Below, piece by piece: positions 1 to 9,736 of a DNA stretch of 21,605 nt. The notes under the pieces were generated by a model that had not been told where the DNA came from, did no database searches, and was given only the letters and a program-made list of their open reading frames with translations. Both the position numbers and the translations under genes were made by a program. The stretch spans positions 5,372-26,976 of the forward strand of contig MU617016.1 in the NCBI GenBank assembly GCA_025201705.1, given 5' to 3'. This DNA comes from Dissophora ornata (Eukaryota; Mortierellomycota; Mortierellomycetes; Mortierellales; Mortierellaceae). Every line of letters begins with the position of its first letter. Position 1 is the stretch's first letter.

Positions 1-1100
1 CGCGCTCCTTTGTCTTGGTGATCCTCGGCGGAGAGATTTGTTTAACTGTATTACAGTTCAGGCTCTCTTCAAAGCAGATCGACCAAAAAAATCGGATTGT
101 TTGTTGGTGTGCATGAACCTCCTTGCATGAACCTCCCTCCATGCACCTCGAACATCAACGGACAGCAATGCCATCATAGCATCACGGAATCTAAAACGTC
201 CGAGCAACTACATGGCTTAGCAAACGAAGTACGCCGTAATGTGGCGTCCTACAATAATAAAAATGGCATGAGCAGGCTATCAACTCCTTACCTTCGTGAA
301 TCACAAAGATAGCAGCGCAAGCAGAACCCACCTGTTCTCTTTACTAACGGTCGCGGACCATTAAAGAGTAGCCACATGTGAGGTCGCTTTATGAAACACG
401 ACTCGCCCTCCAGCAACACATCCATGTCGCGTATTTAATTTCAGGCACACTGACTGCCTAGGTGAGACTAGCCACCACGATTCGCTAGTCGTCTTGGAGC
501 TGCGCCCAAAGATTAACAGACCAAACTGGTGTGCGGCTTCTTCTTCTGTTGACGAGAGGCGACCCTTCACTGGATGAAACATCACTCTGGACTCGATCCT
601 GAGGACGGCATTGTCATCGGTGCTTTGACTCCTGCACACCCGGAGGCAAACTTGGTCGATTTGGAGAAGGGTCCTCACCTGCCAACCCATGGTCGAGGCG
701 TTTGACTAGGCGTGGGAGTATGTTTCGTCAGTCATCAGAAATTACACTCGATTGTCTACCAGGAAGGATAAAGATAAATCCGTGGTGTCCCGATCACTCT
801 GTGGCAGTGCATGCTACTAACATCCGTTACACAAGAGTGGCTCCAAACAGCTCCTGTCCGCTTATCCCTATCTGCGCAATATACATGTGTTAGCGCACAT
901 TGGGACAGTCGCTACTTATTTTAACCGAATTCACTTTCTTTGCTCCTATTTCTGTCTCTCTGGACTGAACTCGTCGTCTTCAATCCCATCCACCTACACA
1001 GTCTATCCTCCATCCTCCATCCATCCATCTATATTGCTAAATGACAGCATCTGGGTGGTTGTTATCCTCTAGGCCCATCTCAGCCTACATAGTCGAGAAC
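1..1100. other. 5' flank without a convincing gene
   Basis: No reading frame here shows recognisable domains or splice-supported extension. A 109-codon frame on the minus strand (361-690) and a 71-codon frame on the plus strand (97-312) are open, but their translations have no motif, no hydrophobic segment and no biased composition. Two small repeats are visible: an imperfect tandem unit containing GCATGAACCTCC at about 111-138, and a TCCA-type microsatellite at about 1005-1031. The last 150 bases are pyrimidine-rich, as expected of a promoter and 5' untranslated region for the membrane protein gene that follows. Confidence 0.5.
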
Positions 1101-2357
1101 ATGGATGATATGACCAACAGCAACGCACCCTCGGATCTAGCAACAACAAACATAGAAGACATTGAGGTCACGGCCGAAGCACCTATCTCACAAAGCCACA
1201 ACATCCTTGTCCAAAGCTGGATCGTCTTTCAATTCGCCTTTGCTGCCACCTTGTTCGTCCTAGTCTTGATACTGCTGTTCACAGCACCCCACGGCATACC
1301 TGAAGATGCCAAAGTCTTGCATGCCATTGTGGACTTTTTCGTGGTGGAATGTTCCGCTTTCGGCATGTCCATCGGGAGAGTGCCATTTTGTCTTGGACAA
1401 GGACTCTTTAGATTTGGGTCGCCCTTCACGACGCCGTGCCTAACCTATCGATATGTACAGCAAGCGAAGTATGGTCCCCAGCCATTTAAAAAGATCATAG
1501 CAACGTGGCCGGCGATAGAGGAAGACGAAGCAGCCTTGGAAAATAATGGGAGCCATCAACCTCAGGGACTTGTACAGCAGCAAGTAGGGTCCTCATCTTC
1601 GTCGCCAGAGACCCGTACTGAGCCGGCCAGCGATGTGGCGACATTTACAGATACAGCAACATCGACAATAACATCAGCACCAACTCGCCCATTCTTCAAG
1701 ACGATGTTACTTGAGCTCAGCTACCCATTTGTTGTCGCGGAGATCGTCATAGCTATATCCTTCCATGCGATATTCGTAGGTCTCTTATCAAAGTGGGTTG
1801 TGGCCAATTTCACGAGCTTTCGAGAGGGCGCAAAGCTGGTGAACGAGATGGTTGCGGTTAACAATAGCGCGTATGCGGGTATCGTGCCCTTCCAGACCCA
1901 ATCCACCATTTGGGATTGCAATAAGGTCCAGTCGCTGCCAATGGAGATCCAGGATGCGTTAAAGAACATAACGATATGGAACAAGGCTGAGGATGGCTGT
2001 TCACTTCATATGGGGGTTCTTACTCTCAGTCTCATTGACCTAAGCCTGAACATTGTGCAGTGTCTGCTCAACATCGCATGCCTGGGTGTACTGATTCTGT
2101 TCAGCCCCAAGTGGACGGCGCCACGCTTGGAGGAGAGAATATCTATGCAGCCCCTGAACCATCAAGGCAGCGGGGGCAGTGGTGCGTATAAATCCAGGTC
2201 GTCGGTCGAGACACTGAGCTCTGAAGCATCGGCGCATAGTGAAGATGAGTTCTTGCCAGAGTATCAGGACAATAGTGGTAATGCTCGTCTTCCGAGCTAT
2301 GCCTCATCCACTGTCTCTTCTACTTCGATACTATCCGTCAATAAGAGGCGAAAATAA
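1101..2357 (+). CDS. Orphan multi-pass membrane protein
   Basis: I do not recognise the family. The single-exon frame encodes 418 residues from the ATG at 1101, which has a good context (A at -3, G at +4). An in-frame ATG at 1041 would add 20 residues in a weaker context. Clear hydrophobic segments lie at about residues 38-61, 209-233 and 305-335, with a weaker one at 73-97. A polar Ser/Thr/Glu-rich loop (about 140-200) separates the first and second clear segments. The 70-residue loop before the last segment carries three N-glycosylation sequons (Asn236, Asn254, Asn289) and two cysteines (273 and 300) that could form a disulfide, so it is probably lumenal or extracellular. The C-terminal 80 residues are Ser-rich and likely cytosolic. 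This suggests a plasma-membrane or secretory-pathway protein. Function is unknown; an intron inside the frame cannot be excluded. Confidence 0.7.
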   Translation: MDDMTNSNAPSDLATTNIEDIEVTAEAPISQSHNILVQSWIVFQFAFAATLFVLVLILLFTAPHGIPEDAKVLHAIVDFFVVECSAFGMSIGRVPFCLGQGLFRFGSPFTTPCLTYRYVQQAKYGPQPFKKIIATWPAIEEDEAALENNGSHQPQGLVQQQVGSSSSSPETRTEPASDVATFTDTATSTITSAPTRPFFKTMLLELSYPFVVAEIVIAISFHAIFVGLLSKWVVANFTSFREGAKLVNEMVAVNNSAYAGIVPFQTQSTIWDCNKVQSLPMEIQDALKNITIWNKAEDGCSLHMGVLTLSLIDLSLNIVQCLLNIACLGVLILFSPKWTAPRLEERISMQPLNHQGSGGSGAYKSRSSVETLSSEASAHSEDEFLPEYQDNSGNARLPSYASSTVSSTSILSVNKRRK

Positions 2358-2358
2358 A
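2353..2358 (+). terminator. AATAAA poly(A)-type signal
   Basis: An AATAAA hexamer overlaps the TAA stop of the membrane protein gene. It is very close to the stop, so the working signal may lie further down; the hexamer alone is weak evidence. Confidence 0.25.
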
Positions 2359-2780
2359 TGGACATTTGGGAAGTGTCTACGTCCTTGTGCCTCCAAAATG
2401 CACTGGAAAACGCAGACACCAATGAATAGCCGCGCCCAAAGTCAATCAAGGTCCCGAATGGACTCTTGTATAACAGGACAGCACGAAAATATATGTCTCC
2501 CTACTCGTCGGGAAGTTGAAGCAAGACAGCATAGCCAAATTATAGTGCGGCCAAAAATGCATCTGCGCATGACGGTATACCCAAGAGTGCTCAACATTGC
2601 ACGGCACGTTGGCAGAAATTAAATTTTTCATTTTGGGCGTTGCTATTTATTTCACCAGTCCTGACTGACTGTTGGACTGCGTTCGACCCCAAAAAGAACG
2701 ATCAACAGCGCTCTTTTGCCACGGCTTTTGTTTCTCCATTTCATCCATCCCGAATCTACGAGAATAACAACATTCGTTTC
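2358..2780 (+). other. Intergenic region, 423 bp
   Basis: This lies between two plus-strand genes and should hold the 3' end of the membrane protein gene and the promoter of the Cep70-like gene. The open frames crossing it on both strands (about 2239-2622 plus, 2446-2631 minus) show no motif and look like chance. An A/T-rich patch around 2618-2650 is the only promoter-like feature I see. No RNA gene is recognisable. Confidence 0.4.
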
Positions 2781-5700
2781 ATGGCGAAGAACTGGGACCC
2801 ATCACGCGACTACGACTCGGAGACATTCTCTGAGGACTATAACCAGCATGGTGCCTCAGCAAGATCCCTCGACCATCCCAGCATCACTCGCGATGACAAC
2901 TTTTTCAAGGCACTCCATCTGACCGACGACGACGGCGATGACAATAACGGAGGTCGCTACGACGACGACGACGACGACAGCATTGACAATGCAGACCTGG
3001 ATATTATTGCAGACATCGTCGATAACAGGGCTCCGGTTCCATTGCGGAACCAGAGAGGACCTTTGCGCGGGGCTGTAACCCAAGCGGATGAGAACTCAGG
3101 TACAAAATTATTTATTCTTGGGTTCAGGGAAGCGGTCGCACCAAATCGAAATCGAAGCATTAACCTCAGTTGCCCAACCTGACAACCCTTATGACTGCCG
3201 TATAATAATAGAGTCTTCTATCATGAGATATCTCATTCACGGATCTCAAGATCCCTTGGAATATCAGGAATCTCCTGATTTCATGCCAGCTCGATATCAG
3301 GCAGATCAGGAGGCGCCACTTGTAGGCAATGCCAATGAAGATCACTTTGGGGAGCAGTCAGGAAGCACTCCTAAGCGAAGAAGTTTGGTAATGGCCTTGA
3401 ACCATGGATATATCAGTTGCTCCCAATTCAGGCAATTGCTATACCCCTCACTAGAAAAAAGAGGCACTAAAACATATCTCCGTTGTGCTTGTCTGGGATA
3501 ACAGGATAGATCGACACAAAAGACCTCCCCTATGCCTAGGCGGACCATGATCCCCACAAGACAACAGTCAGTCGAACAATCGAGACGCGTGAGAGACGGT
3601 AAAATCTCCCACCGGGATTAGCTTTGGTATTCTGTCCAAAAGATTGCCTGCGTCATTTCTTTTTACTCACTTGCTGCATTTCGTTGGCTCTTGCGACATT
3701 TGTCTCTTTCCAGAGGGGTTCAAACCGACAGCAATAAAATCAGGCATTCCAATGAGGAAAGGTACAGGAGCCGGCATCCCATCACCAAAGAGGCTCCTTG
3801 GAGAGAAAGGGATTGCTAGGGACAACAATAACAACAGCGTCCCTGCTGAGGCGCCGCCAAAACTTGTATTTCGCTCTGCCATGAAAGCGACCAACTATAC
3901 CAACAATAGCGGCAAAAACAATAACGACGGCAGCAGTAGCAATAATCAACCGCCAAAAAGCAAACTAGTTCGATATATTCAACTCCCGACTGAGAACTTT
4001 GATGATGATGAGTCTGAACAAGCACCTGAAATAAACCATAGTCCAAAGGGCGATGATTCCCTTGAAATGGTCCAGGACGATCAGGTGGACGCTGAGCGAG
4101 CGGAACAATCAGAGCAGGCGGAAGAAGAGGAACAGGGACAGGAGCAGGAGCAGGAGCAGGAGCAAGGGCAGGAGCAAGAGCAAGAGCAAGAGCAGGAGCG
4201 GGAGCAGGAGCAGGAGCAGGAGCGGGAGCAGGAGCGGGAGCAGGAGCAGAAACAGGAGCGAGAGCCAGTAGAGGATGCGATTGCCAATGTCGTTACTGCG
4301 CCGACGACGCCTACGGTCCCGGGTCCTTCTAGGTTTACACGTATTTCTAAGAAGACTCTTTCGCCAGCCAAGAAATTGAACGCAACAATCCCCACACCTC
4401 TAGACGACGGAACCGAGGTTAGTGGCGCCAGTCGTATTTTACTATTTTGTATTTGTAACCTTTATGTAAATTGATTTTCTTTCTCTGATGTCTGTAGCAG
4501 GTGCAAAAGAACATCAAAGAGTTAAAGGCGATGCTGGGGCGATTGGGATTGCTACCCCTCTCTGCTACATTGGAGTCGTCTATGGATGGACTTGACGCTG
4601 CCACGTTGGAGAAGGGAGGACTCTGCGAAACATTGACACTTCTGCAAAAGCTGGGGGGTATGTGTGAGAAGCAGAAAGAGGTCATTGATCAGATGACGGA
4701 TCAAATTATTGCTAATGAGACGCAGGCGCAGAGGGAAGATCCTAAGATGGAAGGAATGATTCAGCGGATGGCTGATGAACTGGAAGACGTGAAGGTAATC
4801 ATCGCAGAGGCAGACGACTGTATGAAGGATTGAGGGGTAAACGCCATGGTACTAACACGACCGATGATCTTTAATGGGTTGCCTCGGTAGGCTGAACTGA
4901 ACGAAACCAATAAAAGAAATCGGGTGCTGGAAGTAAGATCAACAGAAGCGACCATGGAGCTGGAGAAACTTCGATCAAGTAAAGAGACCAGCACACAGGC
5001 GTCGGCTACCGAGACCAAGGTCCAATCCCTGGATGCTGCAACTGAAATCAGCGGAAACTGGGGCAGCATCGAAGAACTATTAGATCAGCGCGGAGAAGGA
5101 TTCAGGATATCGCGCTCAAAAAAGACTGCAGCCCAGAACCAGCAGCGACATTTTGAAGAAGTACCTGCAAAATGGAGAGGACATATTCAAAAGATCGAGC
5201 AGGAACTACATGCATTTAAGGCAACACTGGACCGTCACCCATCGTCCTCGTCATCGGGAGCCACGACGTCTGAGGTTGATGGATTGGAGGATAGACTGAA
5301 TGAGGTCTTGCTAGATAACGGACGTCTGAAGCAAAAGAACAAGAGTCTGACAAGAGAGCTTCTTAACCTACATGACGATGGCGCAGGTACAGTACCTCTC
5401 TTTTCTCACAGCCTCTTGAAATATTGTAGACTGCAGCGCTGACCACGTCCTGTTTTATCATCTTATAATAGACCAAGAGCTGAAGGACCGCGCCTCAAAA
5501 TATAAGATGCTTTTGAAGGACATCATGGCCCGACTCGGAGTAGAGAACCACAAGCAAATACTCCCAGCCTTAAATGAGATTGAGCGGATGGTACAAGATC
5601 TGCCGAACTTGCGACGGTTCATAGCGAAGACTGAGAGGATCATTTGGGAATCTGAGATCATCGAAGGCACGGTCAAGGTCCAAAAGTACTCTCGAGGCGG

Positions 5701-5941
5701 CATGGATGGTCCCGAAAGTCTGGATATTGACAGTAAGGGTCCGATTCAAAAGTCGTCAGGGGATCCTGGACTGAAAGGAAATGGAGGAGCAGGGTTGGTG
5801 ATCAAGGTGGGCAGGACGTGTTCGCAGAGTCTTGAGGAGACGTTACAGCGTCTGCAAGAGTGGAGCGAGCTGCTGGATGTGCTGAACCACGTTGAGTTTG
5901 CAGATAATTCGAATGATACTTTCGTTGCCCCGATATCTTGA
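2781..5941 (+). CDS. Cep70-like coiled-coil (centrosomal/spindle-pole) protein
   Basis: Proposed exons: 2781-3099, 3170-3387, 3716-4417, 4498-4794, 4891-5386, 5472-5941, giving about 833 residues. Exons 3 to 6 join with clean frames; the 96-nt fourth intron has a perfect ACTAAC branch site. Residues 1-180 are acidic (a run of Asp near residue 70). Residues 200-310 are basic and Asn-rich, about 318-362 is an E/Q tract, and the rest is mostly predicted coiled coil. From about residue 418, 'IKELKAMLGRLGLLPLS' and, after a spacer, 'LLQKLGGMCEKQKEVI' resemble the start of animal CEP70. The last exon has 'LNEIERMVQDLPNLRRF', resembling the CEP70 C-terminal region. CEP70 binds gamma-tubulin and organises microtubules at the centrosome, so a role at the fungal nucleus-associated body is inferred. 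The similarity is from memory, not an alignment. The least certain points are the exon 2/3 junction and whether the first two exons belong here. Confidence 0.6.
3388..3715 (+). other. Putative 328-nt intron of the Cep70-like gene
   Basis: The donor GTAATG at 3388 and an acceptor after CAGAG at 3715 keep the frame (phase 0). An alternative pair, GTTTGG at 3383 with the CAG ending at 3713, also keeps it (phase 1). At about 330 nt it is much longer than the other introns of this gene (70-96 nt), so a small extra exon or a different structure is possible. The frame of exon 2 runs on to a stop at 3501, but that extension has no special character. Confidence 0.35.
4131..4265 (+). repeat. GAGCAG hexanucleotide repeat coding poly-(Glu-Gln)
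   Basis: About 22 imperfect copies of a GAGCAG-type hexamer (variants GGGCAG, GAGCGG, GAGCAA) sit inside exon 3 of the Cep70-like gene and encode alternating Glu and Gln with some Arg, Gly and Lys. The length is a multiple of six, so copy-number change keeps the frame. The next forward frame of the same DNA reads as Arg-Ser dipeptides, and the opposite strand as Cys-Ser. Confidence 0.9.
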
Positions 5942-6008
5942 TGGACAGAGCAATGCCAGAGACTTTAGACATATGAATAGCATTTGCGGCACAGTTAGTT
6001 GGCCGTTT

Positions 6009-6014
6009 TTTATT
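6009..6014 (-). terminator. AATAAA poly(A) signal of the Vps71-like gene
   Basis: Read on the minus strand, AATAAA lies 34 nt beyond the TAG stop at 6048. It falls in the 106 bp separating this gene from the convergent Cep70-like gene, so the two 3' ends must be very close or overlap. Confidence 0.45.
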
Positions 6015-6047
6015 CGAAAATAATGTACAATACTTTTAATAAGGTGT

Positions 6048-6931
6048 CTAGATTGTGAACTTCATACATCTACAATGCATCACCAGGGAAAGTGCGAGGT
6101 TAGTAAAAAAAAAGAAAAAAAGCACTCGACTGAAAACCAAGCAAAACACGTGACAATAAACTTGCCTTGTCTCCTCATGTGTCTTTTGGCACTTCAAATC
6201 ACAATACCGCATCCCACATTTACTGCAGCGATAAGTGCCTTTCCACCCACACATACTACAAAACAACCGACTCGGATACCGACTCGGTCCCATGTTCACA
6301 TTTAGATACGTCGGCACATCCGGTCCATAATCCGCAATCCCAGACTCATCAAGCAACATACTCAATGGTTTCTTTGGAAGCGCCGGTTTTCTATGCCCTC
6401 GAAATCCCACACTGGTGTCAGTCATCGCTCCGCCAACACCGCCGTCGCCGCTTGTTCCAAAACTACCTGCACCGATCACTCCTGTGCCCGTGCCTGAGCC
6501 TGCTGTACCCTTCTTGGCTTTCCCCTTGTACCGCCCCGGGGAAGCTGCGGGTGTTGCTAAAGACGACCCCAAGGTTCCGACTACACCTCCGACGATCGAT
6601 CCGACGGCTTCTAAATCTTGAAGGGGTTTAGCGTTGAGAGTTGCGGGGCCCGGGACGGAGGCTGCTGCGGCGGCGGTAGCAATGATAGCCTCATACTCGT
6701 TCAGGGCCACAAAGTTATCGCGCTCAAGAGATTCAAGGTGATGACGGAGTTGGCGCGCCCTGGACGCGTTGTCCAACACTTTCGGGGCTGCCCCAAAACA
6801 AGAAAAAAAAAATATGCGGTTTTTTGCTTAATTTTTTTAAAGTTCATTCCTGTGTACCAGCCAACACTGCAGCTGTAGGAAAAACCTTCCGCATTCGTGA
6901 AACACAGAGATGCCAGACGAACACGCGCCAT
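6048..6931 (-). CDS. VPS71: Vps71/ZNHIT1-like HIT zinc finger protein (SWR1 complex)
   Basis: Exons on the minus strand: 6886-6931, 6166-6787, 6048-6069, giving 229 residues. In this family the protein is a subunit of the SWR1/SRCAP remodeller, which places histone H2A.Z in nucleosomes. The N-terminal 'KVLDNASRARQLRHHLESLERDNF' region (about residues 18-41) matches the conserved start of human ZNHIT1. The C-terminal HIT finger (about 192-224) has the expected order CSMC, CSKC, CDLKC, TH, then a last Cys. The terminal six residues CMKFTI, encoded by the tiny last exon, match the ZNHIT1 ending style (CLKWTV). The middle 100 residues are Gly/Ser/Ala/Thr-rich, making it longer than human ZNHIT1 (154 aa). 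Intron 2 uses a GC donor. The 15-residue first exon is less certain: the phase fits, but an upstream in-frame ATG exists at about 7060. Confidence 0.85.
6070..6165 (-). other. GC-AG intron in the Vps71-like gene
   Basis: The donor reads AAG|GCAAGT and the acceptor TTGTAG, with an ACTAAC branch site upstream of the acceptor. Splicing joins AG to A to make the Arg codon, followed by Cys-Met-Lys-Phe-Thr-Ile-stop. That restores the last zinc ligand and the family's usual C-terminus, so the non-canonical GC donor is well supported by protein logic. Length is 96 nt. Confidence 0.8.
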
Positions 6932-7157
6932 TTGAGCCGCCTTATTTTCTTTCAGCCAGCCTTTCTCTCTCGCAATTACAGATAGCAGTCGCTGCTCTCG
7001 CCATACCTGACTTTGTTCTGTCTTGTTTCCGTGACATGAATGTTGCAAATGTCGAAACAAAGGGCGAAGTTCATCGCAAAGAGCAGAGCCCGTTATTTTA
7101 TTGTATCACAAGCAGTCACAAGCCGCCATTCTATGGGGGAAGCCTCAGCTCCAATGT

Positions 7158-9736
7158 CTACGACCAAGTCTCTCCGTCGAATCCGGTGAAGCCCTATGAG
7201 AATTAAAGTAGGTACCGCAAATAAGTATGCGTTCATAAGAAAAATTCAATGGCTTGGTGGTCAATCTCTCTTTTATAATGGATGACACTTACAGTGAGCA
7301 AGAAGATGGGGAAGAAGGGTTTCTTTTCAATCTGTGAGCACCAGTTCCAGGCAGACGTTAATCTTCCGTCAATGCATGATCCTATCGGGTTGTTAAAAAG
7401 ATATAGAATCAGAACACAAGGACTTCCTCAAAACCTTCAAGCGACACAAATTGTTGCGAAACTCCATATATGATAACTTACCAGCCGAGAAAAAGTTGTC
7501 TGCACCAGAGCCATCGAATGCCATGCGGAAGAAATCGCACACAATCATCTTTCGCAGATTTGTCACTCCTCCAAAGCTGTCGCGGATATAGGCATTGATT
7601 CCCTCATCCTTCGCAATGTCCTCAATCTTCTCCAGCGTCAGGATAATCGGATTCAATATCCTGGCTACCTGATTGTATTTGTCGATAAATAAGAACGCAT
7701 TCGGCACGTTGCTGTCGCCCAGATGGATCACCGAACTACCAACCCAGACTCCAGCCTTCTGTTGCGCTTTGTGCAGGATCGTATGCATCGCCTTCGAAAC
7801 TGCTGGGCAACTCTGAAGACGCTGCAATCCTTGGCCAGTATCGCGGAGTCGGTAGTCGTTATTTAGCATGTCTTGGTCAGACAACATCCAGAGGTAAAAC
7901 ATCTCGTGGGCGATCTCGCGCCAAAGGTTGAGTGTTTGGTTGATGTACCAGTACTGTGTTTCGTGGTTATGTGTCAAACGGGCACCCTGACTACCAGACC
8001 GAATGGCAAGAGAGAAGTTTTCTTCGGCAGTGGTGGGTTTAAAGTAGGTCGTTAAATATTTGAGCATCTTGTCGCATGGGTCGCTATAAAAACGAAGAAT
8101 GGAAGGGTTTGTCAGATATTTCCTGTCAAGAGCAATATCATCCATCATCCATCATCCATCGCCTCGCTTTTGTACTTACCGATTCGTCCTCAAGAAGCTG
8201 TGGTTGTCACCGATGGAGTACAGGCACACCTTGATTTCATCAGGTGTCAGGTTTTCATTGGCATATTTCCGGCTGAGTACATCAATGGCATACTCCTTCT
8301 TCCTGATTTCCTGCTGGATCTGATGGCGCGACCTGCCGTCAGCGATAATCTCCTTAGTAGCATCCGCAACAAGATCGTTTCGCAGCACATCCAGTCCATC
8401 ACGCTCCTCCAAATACGAGTGCACGGTCTTGATAGGGGTCACACAGCTAAATCCCAACGTCGATTCGATCTCATCGGTTGTAGAGTCCATCAAAAGGTAC
8501 ATGAGTTTTCCATAAGCACTTCTCATCTTCTCAGGATTCATGATCTTGTGACGACGACCAATCTCAAAGATGATCTGGAAGAACTCTTCATTGTCCTCAA
8601 AGCTCTTTTCTGCAAACAACTCTTGTCCACGGCGGTAATCACTCGCCACTAAAAATCAAGGAAGGAAGTAATCGCACGGACAGAGTATAAATGAACGGTC
8701 GAATCGATTACGACAGTTGATCTTGCAAAAAAAAAATCAAAAATCAAAAATATAGCGTCTCGATCGGCTATGCCACGTACCGACAAGTCCGGAGATGATG
8801 GCGCAAAGGTCCTTGATCTGGTGAATGATACGCTTGGCCTTGCTGGTGTAGGAGAGGATGTCGACCTTGTCCGTGTACTCACTCACGTTCAATGCAGCTT
8901 CAAGACTATGAGCAAAAAATTGGAGGGACAATTGAGAAACGGGGCAGCAGAGGGACTTCAACACTAAATTTACAAGGGGTTGCAGCATTTCCAGTCCCAA
9001 GCGCATTCTTGATCCATCGAATCAAATCAACACACACGCATACACACACACAGACGTAGACACTGGAGAAAACAAAATACGTCTCTTACAGGCGCAAGAG
9101 CTTTCGCTCCGTCAGGTCCAAACGCATTGGGATGTACTTTGAACGATCAGTAACCCAATCGCCAAACGTAGAGGATCCGCTCGAGACAATAACCTTGGAC
9201 TCTGGAAGATCTATCAAAGTCTCGCCACTCAGCGAACTGCCCTTCGAGGTCGACTCTGAGATGCTGTTAGATGGGAGCTCGAGTGTCGCACTGTTGTTCT
9301 CATTAGGCTTGAAGATCTCCTTCTTGATGTGGCGGACACGGTTTCCGGTACGATGAAGCATTGCTAATAGAGGAACGAACTCAGTTCATTAGGCAATTGT
9401 TGAATGTGCACAGACTCAGGTACAAGTGGAGATGAACTGCTGAGTGATCCGATTGTGAGCAAGTGTGGGGTCATTACCGTAGCAGACCTCGCAAAAGTCC
9501 TCAGCGCACTCCTCGCATGAATAAAAGGACTCCTGGTCTTTGCATTCGACGCAGAAGCCCTCGGCAACGGCCATGGCAGCAACGAGCTCCTCTTCCATCT
9601 GCTTGGTCTCGGACTCTTGGCGGTCGTCAGGGCCGTCGGGGTGATCACGCTCATTGTCGCTGTCGCTGTCAAGTTGATCCTCTCGCTGGAGGATCTCCTC
9701 GAGACGATGCTTCCGGTCAGCGTCGTTACCCCACAT
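7158..9736 (-). CDS. UPF0652/DUF2009 family protein with B-box-like zinc finger
   Basis: Seven exons on the minus strand: 9424-9736, 9090-9363, 8781-8905, 8180-8648, 7482-8122, 7293-7381, 7158-7193. All phases agree and give 648 residues. Residues 1-60 are charged. Residues 62-94 hold a B-box-like Cys/His cluster (CVEC, CEEC, CEVC, then His). The DUF2009 domain covers roughly residue 200 to the end: it has 'RRHKIMNPEKMRSAYGKLMY', 'HNHETQYWYINQTLNLWREI' and the highly conserved finish 'WCSQIEKKPFFPIFLLTGF' plus 'TGFDGETWS'. The family is widespread in eukaryotes (fungi, plants, amoebae) and, as far as I know, has no settled function. The start at 9736 is the first ATG of the frame; a CAG just upstream (about 9750) could be an acceptor for a further 5' exon. 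The 3' end lies 226 bp from the start of the Vps71-like gene, in tandem. Confidence 0.88.
8123..8179 (-). repeat. Heptamer repeat inside a 57-nt intron
   Basis: This minimal intron of the DUF2009 gene starts GTAAGT and ends TTGACAG. Nearly half of it is three tandem copies of ATGGATG (plus-strand ATCATCC, about 8137-8160). Joining the flanking exons makes an Arg codon in a conserved stretch, so the intron is well supported. Confidence 0.8.

Noticed and set aside
97..312. 71-codon plus-strand frame near the left edge
   Set aside because: It starts at a non-ATG codon, overlaps a short tandem repeat and has no recognisable content.
361..690. 109-codon minus-strand frame as a small gene
   Set aside because: No motif, no splice continuation, no compositional signal; random frames of this length are expected.
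4053..4271. Arg-Ser-rich frame resembling an SR protein
   Set aside because: It is the shifted reading of the E/Q hexamer repeat inside the Cep70-like exon, with no independent start or RNA-binding domain.
4081..4395. Cys-Ser-rich antisense frame resembling a metallothionein-like protein
   Set aside because: It is the complement of the same hexamer repeat; the pattern follows from the repeat alone.
8101..8160. ATCATCC repeats as a CRISPR or satellite array
   Set aside because: Only about three 7-bp units without spacers, inside an intron supported by conserved flanking protein.
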